Positions 16,710 to 25,528 of a stretch of 62,716 nucleotides of DNA are shown here, one piece after another. Positions within the stretch are counted from its first letter, which is position 1, and each line of letters begins with the position of its first letter. Below the pieces are notes generated by a model, which made no database searches, was not told the DNA's origin, and was given only the letters and a program-made list of their open reading frames with translations. Source of the stretch: Streptomyces endocoffeicus (GTDB taxonomy: Bacteria > Actinomycetota > Actinomycetes > Streptomycetales > Streptomycetaceae); contig NZ_JAERRG010000042.1 in NCBI RefSeq assembly GCF_016741935.1, positions 1-62,716 of the forward strand, read 5' to 3'. The position numbers and the translations under genes are program-made.

Positions 16710-17180
16710 ATGATCGTAGGTCTCGGCATCTCCGCGTTATGTGCCTTCGGCGCGCTGATCGCCCTGGTCGGCGTCATCGCGATGGCGCTTCCGGGTCGGC
16801 CCCAGCCGTGGCCGGTGCATCTGATGCGGCGTGGCGCATGGCTGGCCGCCGCTGCCGCGGCGTCCATCTATGTCCTGGGACTCTTCGCCGTTCTCACGTC
16901 CGAGCATGAGTTCAACAACGGTGCCGACTCAGTGCCGGCTCCGGCCTGCCGCGAGGGCTTCGACCCGGACACGGTTCAGCACCTCTCCCATCACCGGTCC
17001 TCCTACCTGCCGCTTCGTTTCGACTGCGTCCTCGACGACGGCACGGCCTACTCCAGCGATCCCCGTTACGCATGGATGAGCTGGGCGGCCCTGCTCCTCG
17101 CGCTGTCCGCCGCCCTGCTCGCCATCGGCGCGGGCTACGTGACCGAACTCCGCGCCAGGAAGCGCGCGTTGATCCACTGA
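16710..17180 (+). CDS. Membrane protein of unknown function
   Basis: A 156-residue protein with no family recognised. Three membrane segments are visible: residues ~4-27 (ISALCAFGALIALVGVIAMA), ~41-63 (WLAAAAAASIYVLGLFAVL) and ~122-146 (MSWAALLLALSAALLAIGAG). Between the second and third is a ~55-residue hydrophilic loop with two cysteines (PAPACREGF, LRFDCVLDDG) that could be extracytoplasmic. The C-terminus is basic. A GGAGGG purine stretch lies about 13 bases before the ATG. It stands alone, followed by the xylanase promoter region. Confidence 0.65.
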   Translation: MIVGLGISALCAFGALIALVGVIAMALPGRPQPWPVHLMRRGAWLAAAAAASIYVLGLFAVLTSEHEFNNGADSVPAPACREGFDPDTVQHLSHHRSSYLPLRFDCVLDDGTAYSSDPRYAWMSWAALLLALSAALLAIGAGYVTELRARKRALIH

Positions 17181-17220
17181 TACCGCGCGCCTCGACGTAA
17201 ACGTCATGGCACCAGAGGCG

Positions 17221-17248
17221 TTGACGCTTCGCGTGAGGCGTCTATCAT
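17221..17248 (+). promoter_or_regulatory. Possible sigma-70-type promoter
   Basis: TTGACG (17221-17226) and TATCAT (17243-17248) are separated by 16 bp, a good match to vegetative Streptomyces promoters. It lies 189 bp upstream of the xylanase start, with the CebR-like box downstream. The intervening 17249-17395 also holds CCGCAC-TC-GTGCGG at 17375-17388. Confidence 0.4.
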
Positions 17249-17395
17249 TCCATGGCATCCGACAGGCCGGTTGACGTTCGACCATGCGAACGAAGGCTTG
17301 ACCGAGGCGGCTTGTGCGTTGCCGCGCGCATCGAGCACGACAGACAGCACTCGCACCATCCGCACCGGGTATGACCGCACTCGTGCGGCCGTGTT

Positions 17396-17409
17396 TGGGA
17401 GCGCTCCCA
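17396..17409. promoter_or_regulatory. CebR-type operator
   Basis: TGGGAGCGCTCCCA is a perfect 14-bp palindrome identical to the consensus recognised by the LacI-family cello-oligosaccharide repressor CebR in Streptomyces. It ends 27 bp before the xylanase start codon. Confidence 0.85.
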
Positions 17410-17436
17410 TAGGAGCCCCGATCCCCGAGGAGAGAG

Positions 17437-19449
17437 ATGAACCTTCCGAACCGACGTGGCCGATGTGGCCCACCTGGCCGACCCCGCGCGTGGTTGCTCG
17501 GGCTGTTGGCCGCCGCCACGATGGCGGTGCCCGGAACCGCGAACGCCGCACCCGATGCCACCCGGGCCACCACCCTGGGCGCCCAAGCCGCCCAGTCCGG
17601 GCGGTACTTCGGCACCGCCGTGGCCGCCGGCAAGCTCGGCGACACGACATACTCGACGATCCTGAACCGCGAGTTCAACGCGGTCACCCCGGAGAACGAG
17701 ATGAAGTGGGACACCATCGAGCGGTCCCGCGGCTCGTTCAACTTCGGCCCCGCCGATCAGATCGTGGGCCAGGCCACCTCGCACGGACAGCGCGTTCGCG
17801 GCCACACCCTGGTCTGGCACTCCCAGCTGCCCAGCTGGGTCAGCTCCATCACCGACGCGAACACCCTGCGCAGCGTGATGAACAACCACATCACCACCAC
17901 GATGAACCACTACAAGAGCAAGGTCTTCGCCTGGGACGTGGTGAACGAGGCGTTCGCCGACGGCGGCAGTGGTCAGCACCGTCCCTCGGTGTTCCAGAAC
18001 CTGCTGGGCAACGGCTTCATCGAGGAGGCGTTCCGCACCGCTCGGGCGGCCGACCCGTCGGCCAAGCTGTGCTACAACGACTACAACATCGAGAACTGGA
18101 GCGATGCCAAGACCCAGGGCGTCTATCAGATGGTGCGCGACTTCAAGGCGCGCGGCGTGCCCATCGACTGCGTCGGCTTCCAGGCCCACTTCGGCACCAG
18201 CGGCCCGCCGGCGAGTTTCCAGACCACCCTGTCCAACTTCGCCGCCCTCGGTGTGGACGTGCAGATCACGGAACTGGACATCGCGCAGGCGCCGACGACC
18301 GCGTACGCGAACACGGTCAGGGCGTGTATGAACGTCTCCCGCTGCACCGGCATCACCGTCTGGGGCATCCGGGACAGCGACTCCTGGCGCGCCGGGGAGA
18401 ACCCGCTGCTGTTCGACCGCGGCGGCAACAAGAAGGCGGCCTATCAATCCGTGCTGACCGCGCTGGGCGGCACCGCGGCCACGTCCGCCGCCGCGCTGCC
18501 ATCCGCCTTCTCCTGGAGCTCCAGCGGCGTACTGATGTCCCCCAAGCCGGACTCGACCCACAACATCGCCGGGCTCAAGGACCCGTCGGTTGTCTACTAC
18601 AACGGCAAGTACCACGTGTTCGCCAGTGTCGCCAGCTCCTCCGGATACGGCCTGGTGTACCTGAGCTTCACCGACTGGTCCCAGGCCAACTCGGCCACGC
18701 ACCACTACCTGGACCGCGGCGCCATCGGGACCGGGTACCGGGCGGCGCCACAGGTGTTCTACTTCGCGCCGCAGAAGACGTGGTACCTCGTCTACCAGAC
18801 CGGCAACGCCTCGTACTCCACGAACACCGACATCAGCAACCCCAACGGCTGGAGCGCCCCGCGCAACTTCTACTCGTCGATGCCGGACATCATCCGCCAG
18901 AACATCGGCAGCGGCTACTGGGTGGACATGTGGGTGATCTGTGACAGCGCCAACTGCTACCTGTTCTCCTCCGACGACAACGGGCATCTGTACCGTTCGC
19001 AGACGACGCTGGCCCAGTTCCCGAACGGGTTCACCAACACCGTCATCGCGGCCCAGGACTCCAACAAGTACGCCCTGTTCGAGGCGAGCAACGTCTACAA
19101 GGTGCAGGGCGGCAATCAGTACCTGCTGATGGTCGAGGCGATCGGCTCGGACGGGCGGCGCTACTTCCGGTCCTGGACCTCCGGCAGCATCGCGGGCTCG
19201 TGGACACCGCTGGCCGCCTCCGAAGGCAACCCCTTCGCCCGGGCCAACAACACCACCTTCCCGTCCGGCGCCTGGACGAAGGACATCAGCCACGGGGAGA
19301 TGCTCCGCGCCGGTTATGACCAGACGCTGACCGTCCCCTCCTGCAAACTCCAGTACCTCTACCAGGGCAAGGATCCGGCCGCGAGCGGCGACTACAACAC
19401 CCTGCCGTGGCGCCTCGGCCTGCTCACCCAGACCAACTCCACCTGCTGA
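17437..19449 (+). CDS. Secreted GH10 xylanase-GH62 arabinofuranosidase fusion
   Basis: A 670-residue extracellular bifunctional hemicellulase. A signal peptide with an Arg-rich N-region and cleavage near TANA-APD (residue ~38) is followed by a GH10 domain (~45-345). Its acid/base Glu171 is in WDVVNEAF and nucleophile Glu279 in QITELDIA. A short Ala/Thr linker leads to a GH62 domain (~357-670), with Asp382 (GLKDPSV), Asp497 (YWVDMWV) and Glu549 (LFEASNVY) at the expected catalytic positions. GH10 cuts the xylan backbone and GH62 removes arabinose side groups. No carbohydrate-binding module is present, unlike many Streptomyces xylanases. GAGGAGAG precedes the ATG; a CebR box lies just upstream. 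Confidence 0.95.
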   Translation: MNLPNRRGRCGPPGRPRAWLLGLLAAATMAVPGTANAAPDATRATTLGAQAAQSGRYFGTAVAAGKLGDTTYSTILNREFNAVTPENEMKWDTIERSRGSFNFGPADQIVGQATSHGQRVRGHTLVWHSQLPSWVSSITDANTLRSVMNNHITTTMNHYKSKVFAWDVVNEAFADGGSGQHRPSVFQNLLGNGFIEEAFRTARAADPSAKLCYNDYNIENWSDAKTQGVYQMVRDFKARGVPIDCVGFQAHFGTSGPPASFQTTLSNFAALGVDVQITELDIAQAPTTAYANTVRACMNVSRCTGITVWGIRDSDSWRAGENPLLFDRGGNKKAAYQSVLTALGGTAATSAAALPSAFSWSSSGVLMSPKPDSTHNIAGLKDPSVVYYNGKYHVFASVASSSGYGLVYLSFTDWSQANSATHHYLDRGAIGTGYRAAPQVFYFAPQKTWYLVYQTGNASYSTNTDISNPNGWSAPRNFYSSMPDIIRQNIGSGYWVDMWVICDSANCYLFSSDDNGHLYRSQTTLAQFPNGFTNTVIAAQDSNKYALFEASNVYKVQGGNQYLLMVEAIGSDGRRYFRSWTSGSIAGSWTPLAASEGNPFARANNTTFPSGAWTKDISHGEMLRAGYDQTLTVPSCKLQYLYQGKDPAASGDYNTLPWRLGLLTQTNSTC

Positions 19450-19476
19450 CGCCACCGGTGAAGAGCGGGAGTCGAC

Positions 19477-19510
19477 CGGGCCGTTCCTCCCGATGGGCGG
19501 GAACGGCCCG
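19477..19510 (+). terminator. Terminator after xylanase
   Basis: CGGGCCGTTCC (19477-19487) pairs with GGAACGGCCCG (19500-19510); a further CCC/GGG pairing within the loop extends the hairpin. It lies 27 bases past the xylanase stop, with no U-tract. Confidence 0.75.
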
Positions 19511-19608
19511 TGGCGCCGATCGGGGAAGGGCACTGTGGAAAACCCGACACCGAGACCTCGGGCTGGCCGGATGGCCGGCCCGACACACCCATTTCTAGGC
19601 TGGGGCGC

Positions 19609-20784
19609 ATGTCGATGCCCCGTCGCAGGACCACCTGCCGGACCGTGACCATCGTCGCTGCCGCGTCCCTCGTCGCACTCGGCACGGCAGGGTCCGGAAC
19701 CGCGGCCACCGCCCACCCTTCCCAACTCCAGCAGGACACCGACGCACTGCGTGACGATGGCGTCACGGGGGTGTCGGTCACCCTGGAAACGCCCGAGGGA
19801 GTGCGAACAGCCCGCAGCGGGGTCGGTGACCTCGGCACCGGACGGCCGGTGCCTCGGAACGGCTATGTGAGGATCGGCAGCACCACGAAGTCGTTTGTGG
19901 CGACCGTGCTGCTCCAACTCGTCGGTGAAGGACGGCTGTCGCTGGACGACACGGTGGACAGATGGCTGCCGGGCGTCGTGCACGGCCAGGGCAACGACGG
20001 ACGCGGGATCACTCTGCGCCAGCTGCTTCAGCACACCAGCGGGCTGCCCGACTACATCAGTGATGTCGTGCCGGAGGTCAGCGCCGCCGGATATCGCAGG
20101 GACCGCTGGACCACCTATACCTCCGAGGAACGCGTCGCCTTCGCCATGCGGCACCCACCGTCCTTCGAACCCGGTACCGGCTGGAAGTACTCCAACACCA
20201 ATTACATCCTCGTGGGCATGGTGATCAAAGCGGCGACCGGCCATGCCTGGGAACAGGAGGTTCAGGACAGAATCGTGCGTCCTTTACGGCTCACGCACAC
20301 ACTCGCCCCCGGCGACTGGCCCCTCCTGCCCGGCCCCCACGCCCGCGACTACCAGCAGTTCGAGCCGGGCGGCGCGATGACCGACACCACCATCGCCTAC
20401 TTGCCCTTCGACGGTGACGCCGACGGGTCGCTGATCAGCACGGAGGAGGACACCAACAGGTTCTTCAAAGCGCTGGTGGGAGGTGAGCTTCTGGCCCCCG
20501 CGCAGCTGGCCGAGATGCAGCGCACGGTCGAAGTGCCCCCCGACCACGGTTCCCCGCCGGGCACGCGCTATGGCCTGGGCCTCGAGTGGACCCCGCTGTC
20601 CTGCGGCGGTGGGTACTGGGGACACAGTGGCAATGGATTCGGCTATACGGCGTGGCCCGCCTCCGACGGGCGTAACGCCATCACCGTTTCCTTGCACAGC
20701 CGGCCCGGCGACGAGGACACCGAAGGGCGGCAGCTCCGGGATGTCGCCGACCTCGTCGACCACGCTCTGTGTTCCTCGGAATAG
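19609..20784 (+). CDS. Secreted serine hydrolase (class C beta-lactamase/DD-peptidase family)
   Basis: A 391-residue exported penicillin-binding-type hydrolase. The signal peptide has an Arg-rich start and a hydrophobic stretch to about residue 32. The three family motifs are present: Ser91-x-x-Lys94 (GSTTKSF), Tyr194-Ser-Asn196 (KYSNTNY) and His339-Ser-Gly341 (WGHSGNG). This pattern fits R61-type D-Ala-D-Ala carboxypeptidases and related esterases more than true beta-lactamases. The ATG at 19609 is used; a second Met two codons later is equally possible, and the RBS is weak. Leu226 is encoded by TTA (20284-20286), so translation should depend on the bldA tRNA and be developmentally late. Confidence 0.88.
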   Translation: MSMPRRRTTCRTVTIVAAASLVALGTAGSGTAATAHPSQLQQDTDALRDDGVTGVSVTLETPEGVRTARSGVGDLGTGRPVPRNGYVRIGSTTKSFVATVLLQLVGEGRLSLDDTVDRWLPGVVHGQGNDGRGITLRQLLQHTSGLPDYISDVVPEVSAAGYRRDRWTTYTSEERVAFAMRHPPSFEPGTGWKYSNTNYILVGMVIKAATGHAWEQEVQDRIVRPLRLTHTLAPGDWPLLPGPHARDYQQFEPGGAMTDTTIAYLPFDGDADGSLISTEEDTNRFFKALVGGELLAPAQLAEMQRTVEVPPDHGSPPGTRYGLGLEWTPLSCGGGYWGHSGNGFGYTAWPASDGRNAITVSLHSRPGDEDTEGRQLRDVADLVDHALCSSE

Positions 20785-20931
20785 GGGTCAGCCGTCCAGC
20801 CGTGGCCGCGGCACGCGTGGGCGCCGCTGTCAGACCCCTCTGGAAACATCAGGGGCGTTCCGACACCGGTCGATGGGCCGACAGGCCGGTGTCGGTGGGT
20901 CCGCACCACCACATCCAGAGGGGGACGACGA

Positions 20932-22332
20932 ATGTCGACCGACATGTACGGCGTACGGGTTCTTGCCGTGGATCCGGATGAGCTCCGCGCCCGATTGAAG
21001 GTGTTCGTCGTCTACTACGACGTCGGCTCGCGCACACATATCCCGCTGCCGAACGAGGAGCCCAACACCTTCCTGCACTTTCTCTGGGAGGCCGCGTCCG
21101 GCTATCTGGGCGCCGATGACGACCGTACGGGCCCGCTCGGGCACGCCGTGAGCACCAGCCGGCTCCTCGACTACGAATGGGCCGACACCAACGCCCGCCG
21201 GTTCATCTCCCGGGTCGAGCGTGTGGAGCTCCGCAACTACCCGCTCACGGACGACCAGTGGGAGGACATGCACGACTTCTACTACGAGCGCGGCGGGGCC
21301 TGGAAGGACGAGGACCTGCTGATCCAGGCCGAGTACGAGATCCGGGTCACCGACCGCAAGTGGCTGGAGCCGCTGAGCGTGGGCGACGGCTGGGGCTCGG
21401 CGGCCTTTCCGCTCAACGGCGACAGCTGGACGGCCGAGGACTCCCCGCACATACCCGATCTGGCCCGGCCGGCCGTCACCCTGCGGCCGTTCGAGACCAC
21501 CACCGGCAGCGTCAAGTACGACCACGTCAACGGGATGGACTTCTCCGACGACGGCAAGTACCTGGCCGTGTGCAGCGATCAGGGGCGGGTATGGGTCTAC
21601 GACACCGCCGACTGGAGCGAGGTGGTGCACACCCACGCCGGTGACTGGATCGTGCCGCTGATGATGTGGGTGCCGGGCGGTCACGTCCTCGTGGTCAAGG
21701 GCTACAGCACCGGCGACGGACCGGAGGAGCGGAAGCAGTGGGCCTTCGACGTCGACCGGCGGGCGGAGGCCGAGGCTCCCTTCCAGCTCGGGCATCTGCG
21801 CTCATGCGACGGCGCGTACCGCATCAGCCCGAACGGTGCGGGCGAGGGCGGCTTCGACCTGCACGGCGACGAGCGTGAGCCCTTCCGCCGCGTCTCCCAC
21901 GCCGGTGAGTGGGACCCGATCCAGTGCACGGCCTTCTCCGGCGACTCGTCGCGGCTCTTCCTCGGCGCGCAGCAGAACCTCTACGTCGTCGACCCGGCGA
22001 CGGGCGGGGTGATCGACAAGGTCGACGATGCCTCGGAACGGCTGTTCACCCTCGCTTCGAACGGGGACGGCAGCTATCTGGCCGTCGGCAGCTTCAGCCG
22101 CAAGCTGAGCTATCTGGAGTTCCGTGAGAGTCGCCCGCACGAACTGTGCGTGTGGCGGATGGCGGACAAGAAGATCATCCTGGGCCGCCAGATGCGCACC
22201 TACGTGGACGCCCTCAGCTGGTCCCCGGACAACCGCTGGCTCGCCGCCGCCCTGGAACCCCTCTCCGACAAGGGCTTCCACCGCGGCATGGCCGAGGTGG
22301 CGGTCTTCCCGATGGGCCCGGTCGACATGTGA
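20932..22332 (+). CDS. Beta-propeller (WD40-like) protein, unknown function
   Basis: A 466-residue cytoplasmic protein, no signal peptide or membrane span. Residues ~1-180 form an unrecognised N-terminal domain rich in aromatic and acidic residues (FYYERGGAWKDEDLL). The rest has degenerate propeller repeats: NGMDFSDDGKYLAVCSDQGR, TAFSGDSSRLFLGAQQNLYV, FTLASNGDGSYLAVGSFSRK and LSWSPDNRWLAAALEP. The GAGGGGGACGACGA stretch provides the RBS. It is unrelated in sequence to the highly regular WD40 protein at 6173-8020. Single-gene unit followed by a bidirectional terminator. Function unknown. Confidence 0.75.
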   Translation: MSTDMYGVRVLAVDPDELRARLKVFVVYYDVGSRTHIPLPNEEPNTFLHFLWEAASGYLGADDDRTGPLGHAVSTSRLLDYEWADTNARRFISRVERVELRNYPLTDDQWEDMHDFYYERGGAWKDEDLLIQAEYEIRVTDRKWLEPLSVGDGWGSAAFPLNGDSWTAEDSPHIPDLARPAVTLRPFETTTGSVKYDHVNGMDFSDDGKYLAVCSDQGRVWVYDTADWSEVVHTHAGDWIVPLMMWVPGGHVLVVKGYSTGDGPEERKQWAFDVDRRAEAEAPFQLGHLRSCDGAYRISPNGAGEGGFDLHGDEREPFRRVSHAGEWDPIQCTAFSGDSSRLFLGAQQNLYVVDPATGGVIDKVDDASERLFTLASNGDGSYLAVGSFSRKLSYLEFRESRPHELCVWRMADKKIILGRQMRTYVDALSWSPDNRWLAAALEPLSDKGFHRGMAEVAVFPMGPVDM

Positions 22333-22345
22333 GTACGTATGCCCG

Positions 22346-22379
22346 GGGCGAGGCGCGGCGCCACCGTGCCGCCTCGCCC
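22346..22379. terminator. Bidirectional terminator
   Basis: GGGCGAGGCG (22346-22355) pairs with CGCCTCGCCC (22370-22379) between two convergent genes. Confidence 0.7.
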
Positions 22380-22510
22380 GGAGGGCCCAGCCGCGCGATC
22401 CGCGGCCGAGCCCTCCCCTTCCGAACAGGCCGCGGCACCGCCCGCGCGGTGGCGGACCGGCGGAACGGGGCTGCATACCCGTCCGCCGCTCCGTCCCCGC
22501 CTACGGCCCG

Positions 22511-23821
22511 TCAGGCGGCCGCGGGCCGTGCCTCGGCCGCGGGCAGTGCCGCGAGGCGGCCGGTGCGGTGCAACCCGTACAGAGCCACGGCGCAGGCCAG
22601 GCCTAGCGCCAGCAGCGCGAGCCACGGCAGCGCGGACATCCCCGCCGCCCGGGCGGCGTCCAGCGCAGCGCCGGTGAGCAGGTTGCCCAGGGTGATGCCG
22701 ACGCCGCAGATGGTGTTGTACAGCCCGTAGTGGGTGGCCACGAGCCGGTTCCCCGAGAGCCGGATGATGGTGTCCATCTCGAACGGATAGGCGATCATCG
22801 TCCCCAGCGCGAGCAGCAATGCCGAGAGCGCGGGCGGGACTGCCGCGAGCAGCCAGCGGCCCACACCACCGTCCGGTACCGGAACGGCGGTCGCGAGCAG
22901 CAGCGGTGCGAACGCCACGCCCATCGAGAACAGCCCCCAGGTCAGCGCCCGCCCCGGCTCCATCCGGGCCTTGCACCAGGCGGTGACCTTCGTCTGTCCG
23001 AGGATGGTGCTCAGGCCCGAGACGGCGAACAGCAATGCCACCGCCGCTGTCCCGGACTCACCCTCGCCGCCGAGTCGGCGCACTTCCAGCGGCAGGGCCA
23101 GATAGACCTGGAACGACAGGACGTACGAGCCGATCATGGCGACCGAGAAGAGCAGGAAGGGCCGGTTGGCCACCACCTCTCGCCACTGCGACAGCACGCT
23201 CTCACGCCCTGTGTCCTGACCATCCTTGGTGTTGTCGCCGTTGTCGCCCCTCCGGGGCGGCAGCGCGCGGATCTGCACGACGCTGAGCACGGCGAAGATC
23301 GCTGCCGCGACCAGACAGGTGACGCGGAAGTCGATGCCGGTCAGCACCATGCCCACCAGCGGGCCGAGCAGGATTCCCCCCTGGTAGAAGATGTTGAACA
23401 GTGCGAACGCCTCCACCCGGCGCTCTCCCGCGTCTGCCGCGAGGTACGCCCGTACCGCGGGGTTGAACAGGGCACCGGCCAGCCCCGTGGCCGCCGAGGC
23501 GGCGAGCAGCGCGGGCAGGGATTCCACGAGCCCCAGAGCGGCGAATCCGACGGTACGCAGAACGCATCCGGCGATGATCAGCGGCTTGTAGCCGAGCCGG
23601 TCCGCCAACGTGCCACCGACCAGGAACATGCCCTGCTGGCTGAAGTTGCGCACTCCCAGGATGAGTCCGACGAGCCAGCCGGCCAGTCCCAGAGTGCCGG
23701 ACAGATGGGCGGCCAGGTAAGGCATGAGCATGTAGAAACCCAGGTTGATGGTGAACTGGTTCACCATCAACAGCTGGACACTGCGCTCGTAGGAACGCAC
23801 CTGTGTGAACAGCGACTTCAC
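22511..23821 (-). CDS. MFS transporter, probable exporter
   Basis: A 436-residue major facilitator with about 12 hydrophobic segments in two halves and a charged central loop (RRGDNGDNTKDGQDTGRES). The inter-helix motif GGTLADRLGYKPLI after helix 2 is the MFS motif A variant; FNPAVRAYLAADAGERRVEA follows helix 4. The pattern is that of drug/amino-acid effluxers of the DHA1 type. GTG 23821 shares its G with the upstream TAG, so it is translationally coupled to the cysteine-synthase-like gene. It likely exports that enzyme's product. A longer reading to 24478 overlaps the upstream gene in another frame and is rejected. Confidence 0.88.
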   Translation of the reverse strand: MKSLFTQVRSYERSVQLLMVNQFTINLGFYMLMPYLAAHLSGTLGLAGWLVGLILGVRNFSQQGMFLVGGTLADRLGYKPLIIAGCVLRTVGFAALGLVESLPALLAASAATGLAGALFNPAVRAYLAADAGERRVEAFALFNIFYQGGILLGPLVGMVLTGIDFRVTCLVAAAIFAVLSVVQIRALPPRRGDNGDNTKDGQDTGRESVLSQWREVVANRPFLLFSVAMIGSYVLSFQVYLALPLEVRRLGGEGESGTAAVALLFAVSGLSTILGQTKVTAWCKARMEPGRALTWGLFSMGVAFAPLLLATAVPVPDGGVGRWLLAAVPPALSALLLALGTMIAYPFEMDTIIRLSGNRLVATHYGLYNTICGVGITLGNLLTGAALDAARAAGMSALPWLALLALGLACAVALYGLHRTGRLAALPAAEARPAAA

Positions 23822-24936
23822 TACGCCACCTCCTCGTCCGGGTCCTCGGTGGCGCCCTGGGGGGAGAGCGGGTCGGCCACGGTGGTGCACCGGGTCCAGC
23901 GGTGTACCTCCTTTTCGTCCAGGCGGCCGATCAGGTCCGGTTCGGGTGCGGGGGGTGAGCCCAGCAGACCATGGGCGGCGCAGTAGTCGTCGTCGTAGAC
24001 AGTCCCCAGGTAGCGTTGCGGTCCATCGGGGAAGATCGCCACGATCCGGGCCTCCGCGGGCATGGTCCGGACGAGCCAGCCCGCCACCAGGGCGACCGCT
24101 CCGACGCTCCATCCGCCGGTGGCGTAGTGGGAAGCGGCCAGTTGGCGGCAGGTCCACACGGCTTCCGCGGGGGCCACCCAGTGCACTTCCGAGAACTGGT
24201 CGTAGGCCACGTTGCGGGGGTAGATGCTGGATCCCAGCCCCCGCATCAGGCGGGGCCTGGACGGTTGACCGAAGATCGTCGATCCGACGGTGTCGACTCC
24301 GACGACCGTCAGGTCGGGGTAGAGCTGTCGCAGGACCCGGGAGACCCCGGCGGAGTGTCCGCCGGTGCCGACACTGCACACCAGCACGTCGATATGGCCG
24401 AGTTCGCGGGCCAGCTCGAGTGCGAGCGGGGTGTACGCGGCGACGTTGTCGGGGTTGTTGTACTGGTCCGGGCACCATGAACCCTGGTGCTGGTCCCGCA
24501 GATGCTGGACGCGGTCACGGCGGGCCTGCTGCCAGCCACCGGTCGGGTGGGGCTCGGAGACGACATTGACCTGGGCGCCGAACGCGGTCAGCAACCGGGT
24601 CATGGACAACTCCAGCCCCGGATCGGTGACCAGGGTGACCGGGTGGTGGTAGACCATGCCCGCCAGGGCGAGTCCCAGTCCCAGGGTCCCGCTGGTGGAC
24701 TCGATGATCCGGCCGCCGGGCCGCAGGTCACCGCGGGCCCGGGCCCGTTGGACCATGTGCAGCGCGGGGCGGTCCTTGATGCCGCCGGGGTTGAAGCCCT
24801 CCAGCTTGGCCCAGAAGCCACGTCCCGCCGGGACGAGGGGCTCGGACACTCGCAGGAGCGGGGTGTTGCCGACCAGCCCGGAAAGGGCGGACCTGTCGGT
24901 CAGCGGACCGGTGCCGGTGGTGGTCGAGGAGTGCAT
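23821..24936 (-). CDS. PLP-dependent cysteine-synthase-family enzyme
   Basis: A 371-residue fold-type II PLP enzyme related to cysteine synthase and cystathionine beta-synthase. Seen: GNTPLLRVSEPL, the PLP lysine Lys54 in GFNPGGIKDRPA, the substrate loop ESTSGTLGLGLALAG, and the phosphate-binding CSVGTGGHSAGV. The usual cysteine synthase loop TSGNTG reads TSGTLG, so it may not be a housekeeping OAS sulfhydrylase; such variants make beta-substituted alanines such as 2,3-diaminopropionate precursors. The C-terminus extends ~50 residues beyond a minimal domain. GGAGAG precedes the ATG. Coupled to an MFS exporter, so an exported amino acid is inferred. Confidence 0.88.
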   Translation of the reverse strand: MHSSTTTGTGPLTDRSALSGLVGNTPLLRVSEPLVPAGRGFWAKLEGFNPGGIKDRPALHMVQRARARGDLRPGGRIIESTSGTLGLGLALAGMVYHHPVTLVTDPGLELSMTRLLTAFGAQVNVVSEPHPTGGWQQARRDRVQHLRDQHQGSWCPDQYNNPDNVAAYTPLALELARELGHIDVLVCSVGTGGHSAGVSRVLRQLYPDLTVVGVDTVGSTIFGQPSRPRLMRGLGSSIYPRNVAYDQFSEVHWVAPAEAVWTCRQLAASHYATGGWSVGAVALVAGWLVRTMPAEARIVAIFPDGPQRYLGTVYDDDYCAAHGLLGSPPAPEPDLIGRLDEKEVHRWTRCTTVADPLSPQGATEDPDEEVA

Positions 24937-25072
24937 CTCTCCGCTTTCTTCTCAGAGCGTGAAAAGCTGTCGGGTCGTCTGATCGCGTCCCGGCGAGACC
25001 TCGTAGCGCGCTTCCCGGATCCGGGGGCCGCTCGTTCAGGTACGCCGGCATGACGGCGGTGGCGGGCACGGC

Positions 25073-25528
25073 CTAAATGCGCCACCGGCAGACGACGGAC
25101 AGCCTGGAACTCCCGGCCACTGCCCTGCTGTTTCTCCCTTCCTCAGGGCGTGCCATGGCGCGGATGGCCGCCATGGCGAAGGCCGGAGTCACGCCGGCAG
25201 TCGGTACGAGCTCGCGCGAGGGCGCCGGTGGCCTCGGCACGGACAGACCGGCGAGGCCGCGTGGAACACAGGACTCCGTGCTGGGTACCGCCTCGGTATC
25301 CGAGTCCACGGGCGATGCCGCCTGCGCGGACGCCGCCTGTACGGATGCCGCCTGTACGGATCCCCCGGACGCGATCGGCACCGAAGAGCCGCGATGGTCT
25401 GACTCCTTGTGTGGACCGGCACAGTCCAGAACGGCCAGCAGCAACCCGCACAACACCACGGCGATGAGGCAGCGATACCAAGGAGAACCCGGTAAGAGGG
25501 CAGGACGGACATGGAGATGGATCGGCAA
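25073..25528 (-). CDS. Small membrane protein, DUF6153-like
   Basis: A predicted 151-residue protein with one N-terminal membrane span (CLIAVVLCGLLLAVLDCAG) after a short basic segment with HLHV. The extracytoplasmic part starts with HKESDH and contains alternating VQAAS/AQAAS repeats; the protein ends LSVVCRWRI, like DUF6153-type proteins in which a short hydrophobic C-terminal tail is usual. TTG 25528 is chosen because GGAGGA lies a few bases upstream; Met starts at 25618 and 25711 are alternatives without a clear site. A TTA codon occurs at 25493-25495. It sits beside the copper locus; the role is inferred from context only. Confidence 0.5.
   Translation of the reverse strand: MPIHLHVRPALLPGSPWYRCLIAVVLCGLLLAVLDCAGPHKESDHRGSSVPIASGGSVQAASVQAASAQAASPVDSDTEAVPSTESCVPRGLAGLSVPRPPAPSRELVPTAGVTPAFAMAAIRAMARPEEGRNSRAVAGSSRLSVVCRWRI

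Noticed and set aside
17245..20244. 999-codon open frame on the minus strand opposite the xylanase and hydrolase
   Set aside because: No protein-like features, antisense to two clearly real exported enzymes with catalytic motifs and signal peptides.
22511..24478. Longer 655-residue start for the MFS exporter
   Set aside because: The extension is an out-of-frame reading of the PLP enzyme gene; GTG 23821 overlapping its stop fits coupled translation.
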